Assembly: GCA_021205045.1 (NCBI GenBank)
Contig: JAJPYH010000098.1
Location: 1,282 to 17,469 of the forward strand
Length of the DNA: 16,188 bases
Source: Lachnospiraceae bacterium
Lineage (GTDB): Bacteria; Bacillota; Clostridia; Lachnospirales; Lachnospiraceae
Reading direction: 5' to 3'
This document shows, in pieces, positions 1 to 6,422 of the stretch. Under the pieces are notes generated by a model. That model was given only the letters and a program-made list of their open reading frames with translations. It had not been told where the DNA came from and searched no databases. Both the position numbers and the translations under genes were made by a program. Every line of letters starts with the position of its first letter. The stretch's first letter is position 1.

Positions 1-84
1 TCTGCATTTCTTATGAGGGGGAGATAGTGAGTTCATCAACTATCTGAGATGTAGTATAGACCAAAAGTGTGGCGAAAGTGTGAC
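1..84. repeat. Direct repeat copy 1 (left edge may be cut by the window)
   Basis: This copy matches 294-377 at an offset of 293 bases. Over 84 positions I count five mismatches (3, 21, 62, 63, 74), about 94% identity, after which the alignment needs gaps and decays into A-rich sequence. Inside it are a small hairpin (AGATAGT at 22-28 with ACTATCT at 39-45) and a tandem pair of AAAGTGTGRC-like 10-11-mers (about 64-84). Both internal structures are kept in the second copy. It codes for nothing recognisable. The left boundary is unknown because the match runs to base 1. Confidence 0.85.
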
Positions 85-270
85 AGTTCTATAAAGAAAT
101 CCCAAAAATCATTAAGAAAACATTTCAAAAATCAAAAGAGCCGATGCTCATGGACGGAAACAATTTCCTGCGCTGAGGAACAGGCATCAAATAATGTGCT
201 TACCCTGCGTTGCCTGATGCTCGAACTGCACCTCTTGACTTCCCGGTACAAAAATGCAGGCAGACATGAG

Positions 271-294
271 AAAAGGACTCCGAAGAGTCCTTTT
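271..294 (+). terminator. Intrinsic (Rho-independent) terminator
   Basis: A perfect 10 bp stem, AAAAGGACTC (271-280) with GAGTCCTTTT (285-294), encloses the 4-base loop CGAA. The 3' arm ends in a short T run. The A/T-flanked stem could work in either direction. It sits directly against the start of the second direct repeat (294), so it may belong to the repeat unit. No gene ending just upstream is visible, so what it terminates is unclear. Confidence 0.7.
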
Positions 295-377
295 CCGCAT
301 TTCTTATGAGGGGTAGATAGTGAGTTCATCAACTATCTGAGATGTAGTATAGACGGAAAGTGTGGCAAAAGTGTGAC
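294..377. repeat. Direct repeat copy 2
   Basis: Second copy of the 84 bp repeat that opens the window. The hairpin AGATAGT (315-321) / ACTATCT (332-338) is retained, as is the tandem AAAGTGTGGC / AAAGTGTGAC pair (about 357-377). The 209 bases between the copies hold no convincing gene, only A-rich sequence and the terminator at 271-294. After this copy the sequence to about 550 is again without a gene I can support. Confidence 0.85.
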
Positions 378-551
378 GTTTCTCTAAAAAACAAATAAAA
401 CTGATGAAGAAAACGAGGAAGATGTATAAAGTTTTGCCTGAATGGCTGCAGCGCCACAGAAGCAGAACGAGCGGGCACAAGAGCACGGGCGGACAGCTGA
501 TCATGAACAGGAATAAGCGGGTATCTTTTTTCAATGATTTCCTGAAAACGG

Positions 552-580
552 TTGACAACTGCCTGCTTTAGCAGTATTTT
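552..580 (+). promoter_or_regulatory. Sigma-A-type promoter of the padR module
   Basis: A perfect -35 TTGACA (552-557) is followed by exactly 17 bases and a -10 TATTTT (575-580; 4 of 6 consensus positions). This would start transcription around 587-590, about 37 bases before the padR start codon. The spacer itself contains a small hairpin (CTGC 563-566 / GCAG 571-574). Confidence 0.65.
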
Positions 581-601
581 ATACTTAGTTAAACAAAGTA
601 T
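581..601. promoter_or_regulatory. Probable PadR operator (21 bp near-perfect palindrome)
   Basis: The site opens with ATACTT (581-586) and closes with AAGTAT (596-601). Read against its own reverse complement it matches at 18 of 20 non-central positions, the inner GTT/AAC also pairing. It begins at the base after the -10 box, so a bound dimer would cover the transcription start. PadR proteins commonly repress their own promoter through such dyads. That this PadR binds here is inference from position and symmetry. Confidence 0.6.
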
Positions 602-625
602 TTGAAAATATAAGGCATTAGAGAT

Positions 626-973
626 ATGAATGAAAGATATTTGCGGCAAATGAAAAAAGGGGTCCTGGACATGCTGGTGCTCCAGCTGCTTCAGGGAGAA
701 TCGAAATACGGATATCAGCTGATACAGGAGTTAAAATCCTTGAGTCATGAGGTCTTTGTTCTGAAGGATGGTACGCTTTACCCGATTCTGTATCGCCTGC
801 AGGACGAGGGATTGGTGGTGAGCAGGTGGAGCGAGGCGTCCGGCACGCAGGTCTCCAGAAAATATTATGAGATCACAGAGAAAGGACTTGAGGAACTGAA
901 GGTGATGAGGGAGTCGTGGCAGATGATTTCTTCAGGAGTAAACCGTATTATGGGAGGGATGACAGATGAGTAA
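626..973 (+). CDS. PadR-family transcriptional regulator
   Basis: A 115-residue winged-helix protein of the short PadR class. The PadR core is clear: YGYQLIQEL (28-36) in the first helices, GTLYPILYRL (49-58) as recognition helix, and the wing RKYYEIT (78-84), followed by a helical dimerisation tail. These proteins are usually local repressors, often released by a small ligand, and often sit beside membrane or transport genes. The ATG at 626 has AAGG at 612-615; the ATG at 650 (residue 9) is possible but would clip the first helix. It is the first gene of a tightly packed module: its stop overlaps the next start by 8 bases. A palindrome at 581-601 next to its promoter suggests autoregulation. 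The ligand cannot be told from sequence. Confidence 0.93.
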   Translation: MNERYLRQMKKGVLDMLVLQLLQGESKYGYQLIQELKSLSHEVFVLKDGTLYPILYRLQDEGLVVSRWSEASGTQVSRKYYEITEKGLEELKVMRESWQMISSGVNRIMGGMTDE

Positions 974-1241
974 CATGAGCGCGGAGATTTATGTCAGAAA
1001 GATAGTGAAGAAGGTGAAATGCACCCGTAAATATCGAAAGCAGCTGAAACAGGATCTGCTGGGGGAAGTAAAGGCAATGCTGGAACAGGGAATGACCATG
1101 GACGATGTCATTTCGAATATGGGGAGCATTGAGGAGGCAGCCGGGGAATTCAATGAAAATCGAAGTGAGCAGGAGATAGCATGTAGGGCAGGAATGAATT
1201 GGCTTATGAACGGTTTGCCGTGTTATGAGGAGGAAAAGTGA
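966..1241 (+). CDS. HAAS/DUF1700-like helical protein lacking a membrane domain
   Basis: A 91-residue, highly charged helical protein. Residues 5-65 resemble the helical N-terminal HAAS (DUF1700-type) domain commonly encoded beside padR: a basic helix (RKIVKKVKCTRKYRKQL), then LLGEVKAMLEQGMTMDDVI, and the typical ending NMGSIEEAAGEFN (51-63). In the family this domain normally precedes membrane helices; here residues 64-91 form only a short polar tail (ending PCYEEEK), while membrane segments come in separate genes downstream. The ATG at 966 lies inside the end of padR and has GGAGGG at 953-958, seven bases away. Possible role: a cytoplasmic partner of PadR or of the small membrane proteins. 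Family placement is by pattern, not search, and the function is unknown. Confidence 0.72.
   Translation: MSNMSAEIYVRKIVKKVKCTRKYRKQLKQDLLGEVKAMLEQGMTMDDVISNMGSIEEAAGEFNENRSEQEIACRAGMNWLMNGLPCYEEEK
1228..1233 (+). promoter_or_regulatory. Ribosome binding site fixing the start at 1243
   Basis: A perfect AGGAGG lies 9 bases before ATG 1243. The in-frame ATG at 1225 lies immediately upstream of this Shine-Dalgarno sequence and overlaps its beginning region, so it has no site of its own at normal spacing. I therefore take 1243 as the start. Confidence 0.75.
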
Positions 1242-1242
1242 A

Positions 1243-1569
1243 ATGGCAGGACGAATCATATTTCTTGTATGTTGCTTTATGTGTTCCATTCCATTCCTGA
1301 TCCTATCTGGCAATAAGGATTCCGCGACACCTATACCATTTTGGAGTGGAAGTGAATCAAAATTGAAAAAAGAGCTTAAGGATATAAAATCATACAATGA
1401 AGAAATGGGAAAACTCTACAAAAAGGTGGCTGTGACATTTGTTTTATGCGGAGTTGTTTGCGCGATACACATGATTATGGGACTTATTGCTTTAGGATGT
1501 GCATGTACTATTGGTTTTTATTATGTTTTTAACCAATATAAAAAAATCAGGAGGAAGTATGAGCTATGA
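1243..1569 (+). CDS. Small membrane protein, unknown function
   Basis: A 108-residue protein with a hydrophobic N-terminal segment (about 4-22, possibly a membrane helix or signal anchor), a soluble loop (23-60), then 35 mostly hydrophobic residues (62-96) that can make one long or two short membrane helices, and a basic tail (YKKIRRKYEL). The loop contains IPFWSGSESKLKKELKDIKS followed by YNEEMGKLYK, a pattern I associate with small uncharacterised clostridial membrane proteins, but I cannot name a family. The previous gene's TGA ends at 1241, one base before this ATG, so co-translation is likely. The positive tail suggests the C-terminus is cytoplasmic. Four cysteines fall in hydrophobic segments or next to them. 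Function unknown; context links it to the PadR regulator. Confidence 0.78.
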   Translation: MAGRIIFLVCCFMCSIPFLILSGNKDSATPIPFWSGSESKLKKELKDIKSYNEEMGKLYKKVAVTFVLCGVVCAIHMIMGLIALGCACTIGFYYVFNQYKKIRRKYEL

Positions 1570-1715
1570 CTTCCGGCTTATCGGGTATGGGAGTTCTTTT
1601 ATTATTCATAGAGCAGAATTCACCGATGGCTGTGATGATTGTATTTGGAACAGTGGTTTTGATTATTGGCATTATGATTGCGTATGTGAGAATTACTAAT
1701 CACTATCGTGAATGA
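1566..1715 (+). CDS. Small (49 aa) single-pass membrane protein
   Basis: This short gene overlaps the previous stop in the coupled arrangement ATGA (1566-1569). AGGAGG at 1549-1554 lies 11 bases before the start. The product begins MTSGLSGMGVLLLFIEQNSP and then has a long hydrophobic stretch (about 21-41, MAVMIVFGTVVLIIGIMIAY), ending with a polar tail VRITNHYRE. That is a good single transmembrane helix, perhaps with a second short hydrophobic segment at 7-15. A competing ATG at 1559 gives a mixed-composition product with no membrane character and only four bases from the AGGAGG, so I prefer this frame. Function unknown; it is probably the last gene of the padR module, since a terminator-like hairpin follows 26 bases later. 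Confidence 0.65.
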   Translation: MTSGLSGMGVLLLFIEQNSPMAVMIVFGTVVLIIGIMIAYVRITNHYRE

Positions 1716-1740
1716 TGCTGGAATATGAAGATTATAATGA

Positions 1741-1774
1741 GGGGCAGGCAAAAGCGCTTGTCCTTTATTTTTTA
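1741..1774 (+). terminator. Probable terminator of the padR module
   Basis: An 8 bp stem with two G-U pairs, GGGCAGGC (1742-1749) with GCTTGTCC (1756-1763), is followed by the T-rich run TTTATTTTTT. An alternative inner palindrome AAGCGCTT (1752-1759) weakens certainty about the exact fold. The position, just after the last small gene, suits an end-of-operon terminator. Confidence 0.55.
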
Positions 1775-1808
1775 AATTAATGACGATGAAAAGGTTTCCA
1801 TTAAATGA

Positions 1809-1837
1809 TTGAAAAAAAAGATGGTTCATGTTATTGT
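1809..1837 (+). promoter_or_regulatory. Weak candidate promoter for the murE-like gene
   Basis: TTGAAA (1809-1814), 17 bases, then TATTGT (1832-1837) is the best sigma-A match between the terminator and the murE-like start. The -10 is only 4 of 6 and an overlapping TATAAA at 1837-1842 is out of register. If used, it would give a leader of about 165 bases. Confidence 0.3.
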
Positions 1838-1897
1838 ATAAATTGATACGGTCTTTTCCGGAGATTTCGGGAGAATAGGAAGGAAGAGCAGCGTATA

Positions 1898-1968
1898 TAG
1901 TGAATGATACACATGACCGCGTAGTGAATGGCTGCCTGTGCAGCCCCTGATCAGCGCGATAGTGAACA
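1898..1968 (+). other. Leader of the murE-like gene: three TAGTGAA motifs and a small hairpin
   Basis: TAGTGAATG (1898-1906), TAGTGAATG (1922-1930) and TAGTGAACA (1960-1968) recur within about 70 bases. A perfect 6 bp hairpin, GGCTGC (1930-1935) / GCAGCC (1940-1945) with loop CTGT, lies between the second and third. There is no T run, so it is not an intrinsic terminator. Whether these are regulatory is unknown. Confidence 0.35.
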
Positions 1969-2009
1969 ACATAAAGGCTTTTATATAAAAAAGAATCGGG
2001 AGAGATAGT

Positions 2010-3506
2010 ATGATCCTTCATAAAGAGTTAGGATATTTACTGGACGGACTTACATTTTCCGTCTTACAAGGCAGCACGGACGTGGAAATCACTGACATTG
2101 TCAATGATTCCCGAAAAGCGGTGGAGGGCTGCCTGTTTTTCTGCATTGTGGGGAATAACTTTGACGGCCACGATATGGTGGATGACGTGGTGACAAAGGG
2201 CGCAAAGGTGCTCATTGTCAGCAGGCCGGTGACGGCGCGGGAAGGTGTGACTGTGATCCTGGTGGAGGACACCCGGTACGCCATGGCCTTCATTGCCGCG
2301 GCTTATTATGATCATCCGGCCGGCAAATTAAAGACCATCGGGGTCACGGGCACTAAGGGCAAGACTACCACCACCTATCTGGTGAAGTCGGTTCTGGAGC
2401 ACGCGGGCCATAAGGTGGGACTGATCGGCACCATCGAGGAGATCATTGGAGAGACTCATATTCATGCCGGGAATACCACGCCGGAGTCCTGCCTGCTGCA
2501 GGAATATTTTGCACGGATGGTGGACGAGGGGCTGGACACGGTGGTCATGGAGGTTTCCAGCCAGGCGCTGATGCTGCACCGCACCCAGGGCTTTGTCTTT
2601 GACTATGGCGTGTTCACCAATCTGGAGCCGGATCATATCGGACCGGGGGAGCATGAAAGCTTCGAGGATTATCTGCACTGCAAGAGTCTGCTGTTCAGGC
2701 AGTGCAAAGTGGGAATTGCCAATGGGGATGACGCTCACACGGCCAAGGTCATGGAGAACCGCACCTGTGAGCTTTTTACCTACGGCTTCGGGGAAAAGAA
2801 TGACCTGAGGGCAAAGAACGTGGAGCTGGTGAAGACGCCGGGACAGCTGGGCGTGGCCTTCGATGTGGAGGGCGCGTTCCATGACCATGTGCAGATTGCC
2901 ACACCGGGGCGTTTCAGTGTCTATAACGCGCTGGCGGCCATGGCGATCTGTCTGCAGTTTGGAGTTTCTCACGCGGATATCAAAGAGGCGCTGCTGAAGG
3001 CAAAGGTCAAGGGCCGCATCGAGATGGTACCGGTGTCCGATGATTTTACACTGATGATTGATTACGCTCACAACGCCATGGCGCTGGAGAGCTTATATAC
3101 TGCTTTAAAGGAATACCACCCCAGGCGTCTGGTCAGTGTGTTCGGCTGCGGCGGCAACCGCTCGAAGCTGAGGCGCTACGAGATGGGGGAGGTCAGCGGC
3201 AGGCTGGCGGATTTCACCATCGTCACCAGCGACAATCCCAGATTTGAGGAACCCATGGATATCATTGCGGATATCCGCTCCTCCATTGAGAAGACCGGCG
3301 GAGAGTTTATCGAGATCTGCGACCGCAAGGAGGCCATCCGCTACGCCATTCATCACGGACAGCCGGGGGATATCATTGTGCTGGCCGGGAAGGGGCATGA
3401 GGATTATCAGGAGATCAGGGGAGTGAAATACCCCATGGATGAGAGGGTGTTAATTCAGGAAATCCTGGAAGAAGACAGAGCTAATTCGGCTGGCAGGTCT
3501 GTATAA
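2010..3506 (+). CDS. murE: MurE-type UDP-N-acetylmuramyl-tripeptide ligase (divergent)
   Basis: A 498-residue Mur ligase. MurE adds the third amino acid (meso-diaminopimelate or lysine) to UDP-MurNAc-Ala-Glu in the cytoplasm using ATP. Visible: an N-terminal substrate domain with VNDSRKAVEGCLFFC (31-45), the ATP loop TGTKGKTT (113-120), NTTPES (155-160), the lysine expected to be carbamylated in YLHCKSLLF (K225), and a C-terminal domain with DNPR (408-411), the motif associated with diaminopimelate, and GKGHEDYQEI (460-469). Unusual: the common HLDYHG stretch is replaced by HIGPGEHESFEDY (209-221), and DYAHTPD by DYAHNAM (351-357). Length is normal. The ATG has GGGAG at 1998-2002. It stands apart from any division/cell-wall cluster, so it may be a second paralog rather than the sole MurE; the symbol marks the family. 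Confidence 0.82.
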   Translation: MILHKELGYLLDGLTFSVLQGSTDVEITDIVNDSRKAVEGCLFFCIVGNNFDGHDMVDDVVTKGAKVLIVSRPVTAREGVTVILVEDTRYAMAFIAAAYYDHPAGKLKTIGVTGTKGKTTTTYLVKSVLEHAGHKVGLIGTIEEIIGETHIHAGNTTPESCLLQEYFARMVDEGLDTVVMEVSSQALMLHRTQGFVFDYGVFTNLEPDHIGPGEHESFEDYLHCKSLLFRQCKVGIANGDDAHTAKVMENRTCELFTYGFGEKNDLRAKNVELVKTPGQLGVAFDVEGAFHDHVQIATPGRFSVYNALAAMAICLQFGVSHADIKEALLKAKVKGRIEMVPVSDDFTLMIDYAHNAMALESLYTALKEYHPRRLVSVFGCGGNRSKLRRYEMGEVSGRLADFTIVTSDNPRFEEPMDIIADIRSSIEKTGGEFIEICDRKEAIRYAIHHGQPGDIIVLAGKGHEDYQEIRGVKYPMDERVLIQEILEEDRANSAGRSV

Positions 3507-3595
3507 GAAAATTTTTCCTGAAAGGGAGAGAACAATTCAGACCAGATGGGTTGTGGAAATCAGATATGACTGAGTTGAAGTCCGGATTTGTTGAC

Positions 3596-3604
3596 AGGGA
3601 GGAG
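3596..3604 (+). promoter_or_regulatory. Close-spaced ribosome binding site of priA
   Basis: AGGGAGGAG ends one base before ATG 3606; counting from GGGAGG (3597-3602) the gap is three bases, shorter than usual. The upstream in-frame TTG at 3588 has no such site, and the family's N-terminus starts at the later ATG. Confidence 0.6.
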
Positions 3605-3605
3605 T

Positions 3606-5831
3606 ATGGAGCTTTACGCGGATATCATTGTGGATATTACACACGAAAAACTGGACCGCACCTTCCAGTACCGCATTCCGGACGCTCTGCGGGATCAGGT
3701 CAGGGTGGGCTCCATGGTGGTGGTGCCTTTCGGTGCGGGCAATCGTGAGATCACCGGCTACTGCATTGGCGTCACGGCTCTGCCGTCTTATGATCGGACG
3801 AAGATCAAGGAGATTATTTCCCTGAAAGAAAGGGGAATCACGGCTGAGGGCAAGCTGATTCAGCTGGCGGATTTTATGAAAAACCGCTATGGCGTCACCA
3901 TGATACAGGCGCTGAAAACGGTGCTTCCGGTGAGGGAGACAGTAAAGGGCGTCCGGAAAAAGACAATTCATGCCTTATATAATATAGAAGAGTTATCCGC
4001 GCTCTATGAACAACTGGAGGCAAAGCATCAGTCCGCCAGGATGCGTCTCATCCGGGCGCTGATGGAGAGACCGGAGCTGGATTACGAGTATGTGACCGGC
4101 AATCTGAAGATCACGGCCCCCACCTTGAAGTGGATGGAGGAGACAGGCGCGGGCCGGGTGGAGACCAACGCCCTGTACCGCAATCCTGTGCAGGATACCG
4201 TAGAAGAAAAAACGGATTTCGAACTGAGTCTGGATCAGCGCTACATTGTGGAGCAGATTTCTTCTCACCGGGAGGAAAGCGGACCGGGCAAATATCTTAT
4301 TCACGGCATTACCGGCAGCGGCAAGACGGCAGTTTATATAGAACTGGTGCAGCGCACTTTAGAGCGCGGGGAGCAGGCCATTGTGCTGATTCCGGAGATT
4401 TCCCTGACCTACCAGACTCTGCGGCGGTTTTATTCCCGCTTTGGCAATCAGGTGTCCGTCATGAATTCCACTCTTTCTCAGGGTGAAAAATATGACCAGA
4501 TGCAGCGGGCCGGATCTGGGGACATTCAGGTCATTGTGGGCCCCAGATCGGCACTGTTTACGCCGTTTCCGAAGGTGGGACTGATCGTCATTGACGAGGA
4601 GCATGAAAATTCCTATAAATCAGAGCAAAGCCCCAGATACCATGCCAGAGAGGTGGCTGAGGAGATCGCCCGGATTCATCAGGCGGATCTGGTGCTGGGC
4701 AGCGCCACCCCTTCTATGGAAGCCTACTATGGAGCACAGCAGGGGGAATATCGTTTATTTGAATTAAAAAAAAGGCTGACCGGCGGAAGCCTTCCAACGA
4801 CACAGATTGTCGATCTGAGAAAAGAGTTAAAGGAGGGCAACCGCAGTATTTTCAGCCGCCTTCTTTTATCCAAAATAGAAGACAGGCTTGCTAAAAAGGA
4901 GCAGGTTCTGTTATTTTTAAACAGAAGAGGCTACACCGGCTTTATCAGCTGCCGCAGCTGCGGCCAGGTGATCCTTTGCCCTCACTGCAGCGTATCTTTG
5001 TCCCTGCACAGGGACGGAAAGCTGCACTGTCACTATTGCGGCTATGTACAGCCCAGAGTGGAGATCTGCCCCAAATGCGGCTCCCCCCATGTGCTGGGCT
5101 TCAAGGCGGGCACAGAGCAGGTGGAGGAAAAGGTGCGGCAGTGCTTCCCCTCGGCCAGGGTGCTTCGCATGGACGGAGACACCACCAGGCACAAAAACAG
5201 TCACGGCGCCATTCTTTCCGCCTTTGGCAGGCAGGAAGCGGACATTCTGGTGGGCACCCAGATGATCGTAAAGGGACATGATTTTCCCAATGTGACTCTG
5301 GTGGGCGTCATCGCGGCGGATTTGAGTCTTTCGGAGCAGGATTTCCGCTCCGGGGAGCGCACCTTTCAGCTGCTGACCCAGGCCGCCGGAAGAGCGGGCC
5401 GGGGAGCAACCCCAGGGGAAGTGGTGATTCAGACCTATCAGCCGGAGCATTACAGTATTCAGATGGCAGCGGCCCAGGATTATCAAAGCTTTTACGAGAG
5501 GGAAATGTCATACCGTTCCCTGCTCCATTATCCCCCCGCTGGCTGCATGATGGCGGTGCATATTTACGGAAAAGAGGAGACTTCAGCCGCCGGGCTTGCC
5601 CGGAACCTGACCAAACAGGCAAACGATGCAGTGCGCAGCGGACTTCAGGCGCAGATTCTGGGGCCTGGGGAAGCGGGCGTTTATAAGCTGAAGGACGTCT
5701 TCCATCATGTGATTTACGCAAAAGCGCAGGACAGAGAGACTTTGCTGAAGCTGAAAAATTCGCTGGAGCTGTACAGGGAGCAGTGCTGGCCCTCAAAGGA
5801 TAAGGAATATATACAATTTGATTTTTTATAG
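3606..5831 (+). CDS. priA: Primosomal replication restart helicase PriA
   Basis: A 741-residue superfamily 2 helicase that recognises stalled forks and D-loops and reloads the replicative helicase. Visible in order: the 3'-DNA-binding domain (MELYADIIVDITHEKLDRTF onward), Walker A TGSGKT (236-241), DEEH box (330-333), GSATPS (365-370), eight zinc-binding cysteines in pairs (449/452, 458/461, 475/478, 488/491), GTQMIVKGHDF and the arginine finger region QAAGRAGRG. All key residues are present and length is usual. A TTG at 3588 would add six residues, but the PriA N-terminus aligns with MELYADIIVD, so I start at 3606. It heads a long run of co-directional housekeeping genes; no clear promoter is visible in the 99 bases before it. 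A stem-loop overlaps its stop codon. Confidence 0.96.
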   Translation: MELYADIIVDITHEKLDRTFQYRIPDALRDQVRVGSMVVVPFGAGNREITGYCIGVTALPSYDRTKIKEIISLKERGITAEGKLIQLADFMKNRYGVTMIQALKTVLPVRETVKGVRKKTIHALYNIEELSALYEQLEAKHQSARMRLIRALMERPELDYEYVTGNLKITAPTLKWMEETGAGRVETNALYRNPVQDTVEEKTDFELSLDQRYIVEQISSHREESGPGKYLIHGITGSGKTAVYIELVQRTLERGEQAIVLIPEISLTYQTLRRFYSRFGNQVSVMNSTLSQGEKYDQMQRAGSGDIQVIVGPRSALFTPFPKVGLIVIDEEHENSYKSEQSPRYHAREVAEEIARIHQADLVLGSATPSMEAYYGAQQGEYRLFELKKRLTGGSLPTTQIVDLRKELKEGNRSIFSRLLLSKIEDRLAKKEQVLLFLNRRGYTGFISCRSCGQVILCPHCSVSLSLHRDGKLHCHYCGYVQPRVEICPKCGSPHVLGFKAGTEQVEEKVRQCFPSARVLRMDGDTTRHKNSHGAILSAFGRQEADILVGTQMIVKGHDFPNVTLVGVIAADLSLSEQDFRSGERTFQLLTQAAGRAGRGATPGEVVIQTYQPEHYSIQMAAAQDYQSFYEREMSYRSLLHYPPAGCMMAVHIYGKEETSAAGLARNLTKQANDAVRSGLQAQILGPGEAGVYKLKDVFHHVIYAKAQDRETLLKLKNSLELYREQCWPSKDKEYIQFDFL

Positions 5832-5854
5832 TGAACGACAGTTTGCCGTTCACT
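5830..5854 (+). other. Stem-loop overlapping the priA stop codon
   Basis: AGTGAACG (5830-5837) pairs perfectly with CGTTCACT (5847-5854) around a 9-base loop. Two further pairs (one G-U) extend it. There is no following T run, so it is not a standard intrinsic terminator; it may slow decay or processing between priA and def. The AGTGAAC string also appears in the murE-like leader at 1961-1967. Confidence 0.5.
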
Positions 5855-5935
5855 GTTATGACTGAAATAATAAAACAGACCTGTGAAGGGCCGTGTCTGT
5901 GAAAGAAAACCATTGAGAAAAGGAGAGATAGTTTT

Positions 5936-6418
5936 ATGGCACTTCGTAAAATCAGAGAGATCGAGGATCCGGTTCTGTATAAAACCTCCAAGGAGGTCAC
6001 CTCCATGACCCTGCGCAATAAAATGCTCATCGATGATATGTTTGACACTATGTATGAGGCCGACGGCGTGGGACTGGCCGCTCCCCAGGTTGGTGTTTTA
6101 AAGAGAATTGTGGTTATCGATGTGACCGGGGAGAATCCCCTGCTTTTGATCAATCCGGTGATTCTGGAGACCTCCGGAGAACAGACTGGCAATGAGGGCT
6201 GCCTTTCGGTCCCCGGCAAAACCGGCGTGGTGACCCGCCCCAACCATGTGAGGGTCCGGGCGCAGAATGACAGGATGGAATGGTTTGAGCTGGAGGCAGA
6301 GGAACTTCTGGCCAGAGCCATCTGCCATGAGGTGGATCACCTGGAAGGGCATTTGTATGTGGAAAAGGTGGAGGGACCCTTAGAGGATCTGCCGGACGAG
6401 GAAGAAGAGGAAGCGTAA
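5936..6418 (+). CDS. def: Peptide deformylase
   Basis: A 160-residue metalloenzyme that removes the formyl group from the initiator methionine of new proteins at the ribosome exit. All three family motifs are present: GVGLAAPQV (44-52), EGCLS (87-91) with metal ligand C89, and CHEVDHLEG (130-138) with ligands H131 and H135 and catalytic E132. Position 130 is Cys where many enzymes have Gln. The acidic end (DLPDEEEEEA) is unremarkable. The start has AGGAGAG at 5921-5927. It precedes fmt by four bases, the usual pairing of the enzymes that add and remove the formyl group. Confidence 0.97.
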   Translation: MALRKIREIEDPVLYKTSKEVTSMTLRNKMLIDDMFDTMYEADGVGLAAPQVGVLKRIVVIDVTGENPLLLINPVILETSGEQTGNEGCLSVPGKTGVVTRPNHVRVRAQNDRMEWFELEAEELLARAICHEVDHLEGHLYVEKVEGPLEDLPDEEEEEA

Positions 6419-6422
6419 AGGA

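Noticed and set aside
67..332. Short open frames on both strands in the repeat region
   Set aside because: They run through the direct repeats and terminator, lack ribosome binding sites at sensible spacing and show no protein-like pattern.
1..377. CRISPR-like array
   Set aside because: Only two copies, each about 84 bp with a 209 bp interval; repeat and spacer sizes do not fit CRISPR.
1499..1699. Overlapping frame through ATG 1559 (product with FRLIGYGSSFIIHRAEF)
   Set aside because: It competes with the 49-residue membrane frame at 1566; its ATG is only four bases from the AGGAGG and the product has no coherent hydrophobic pattern.
1712..1780. 22-codon frame starting in an ATGA overlap with the 49-residue gene
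   Set aside because: The terminator-like hairpin and T run lie inside it, and the peptide shows no pattern; a chance ATGA is more likely.
2328..3071. 247-codon minus-strand open frame
   Set aside because: Entirely antisense to the murE-like gene, with no recognisable domain and a His/Gln-rich composition typical of antisense frames.
5875..5900. Possible hairpin ACAGAC / GTCTGT before def
   Set aside because: Only six pairs around a 14-base loop and no T run; too weak to call.
5308..6321. 337-codon open frame on the minus strand
   Set aside because: It lies opposite the conserved ends of priA and def, has low-complexity Ser/Arg/Pro composition and no family motif; a shadow of GC-rich genes.
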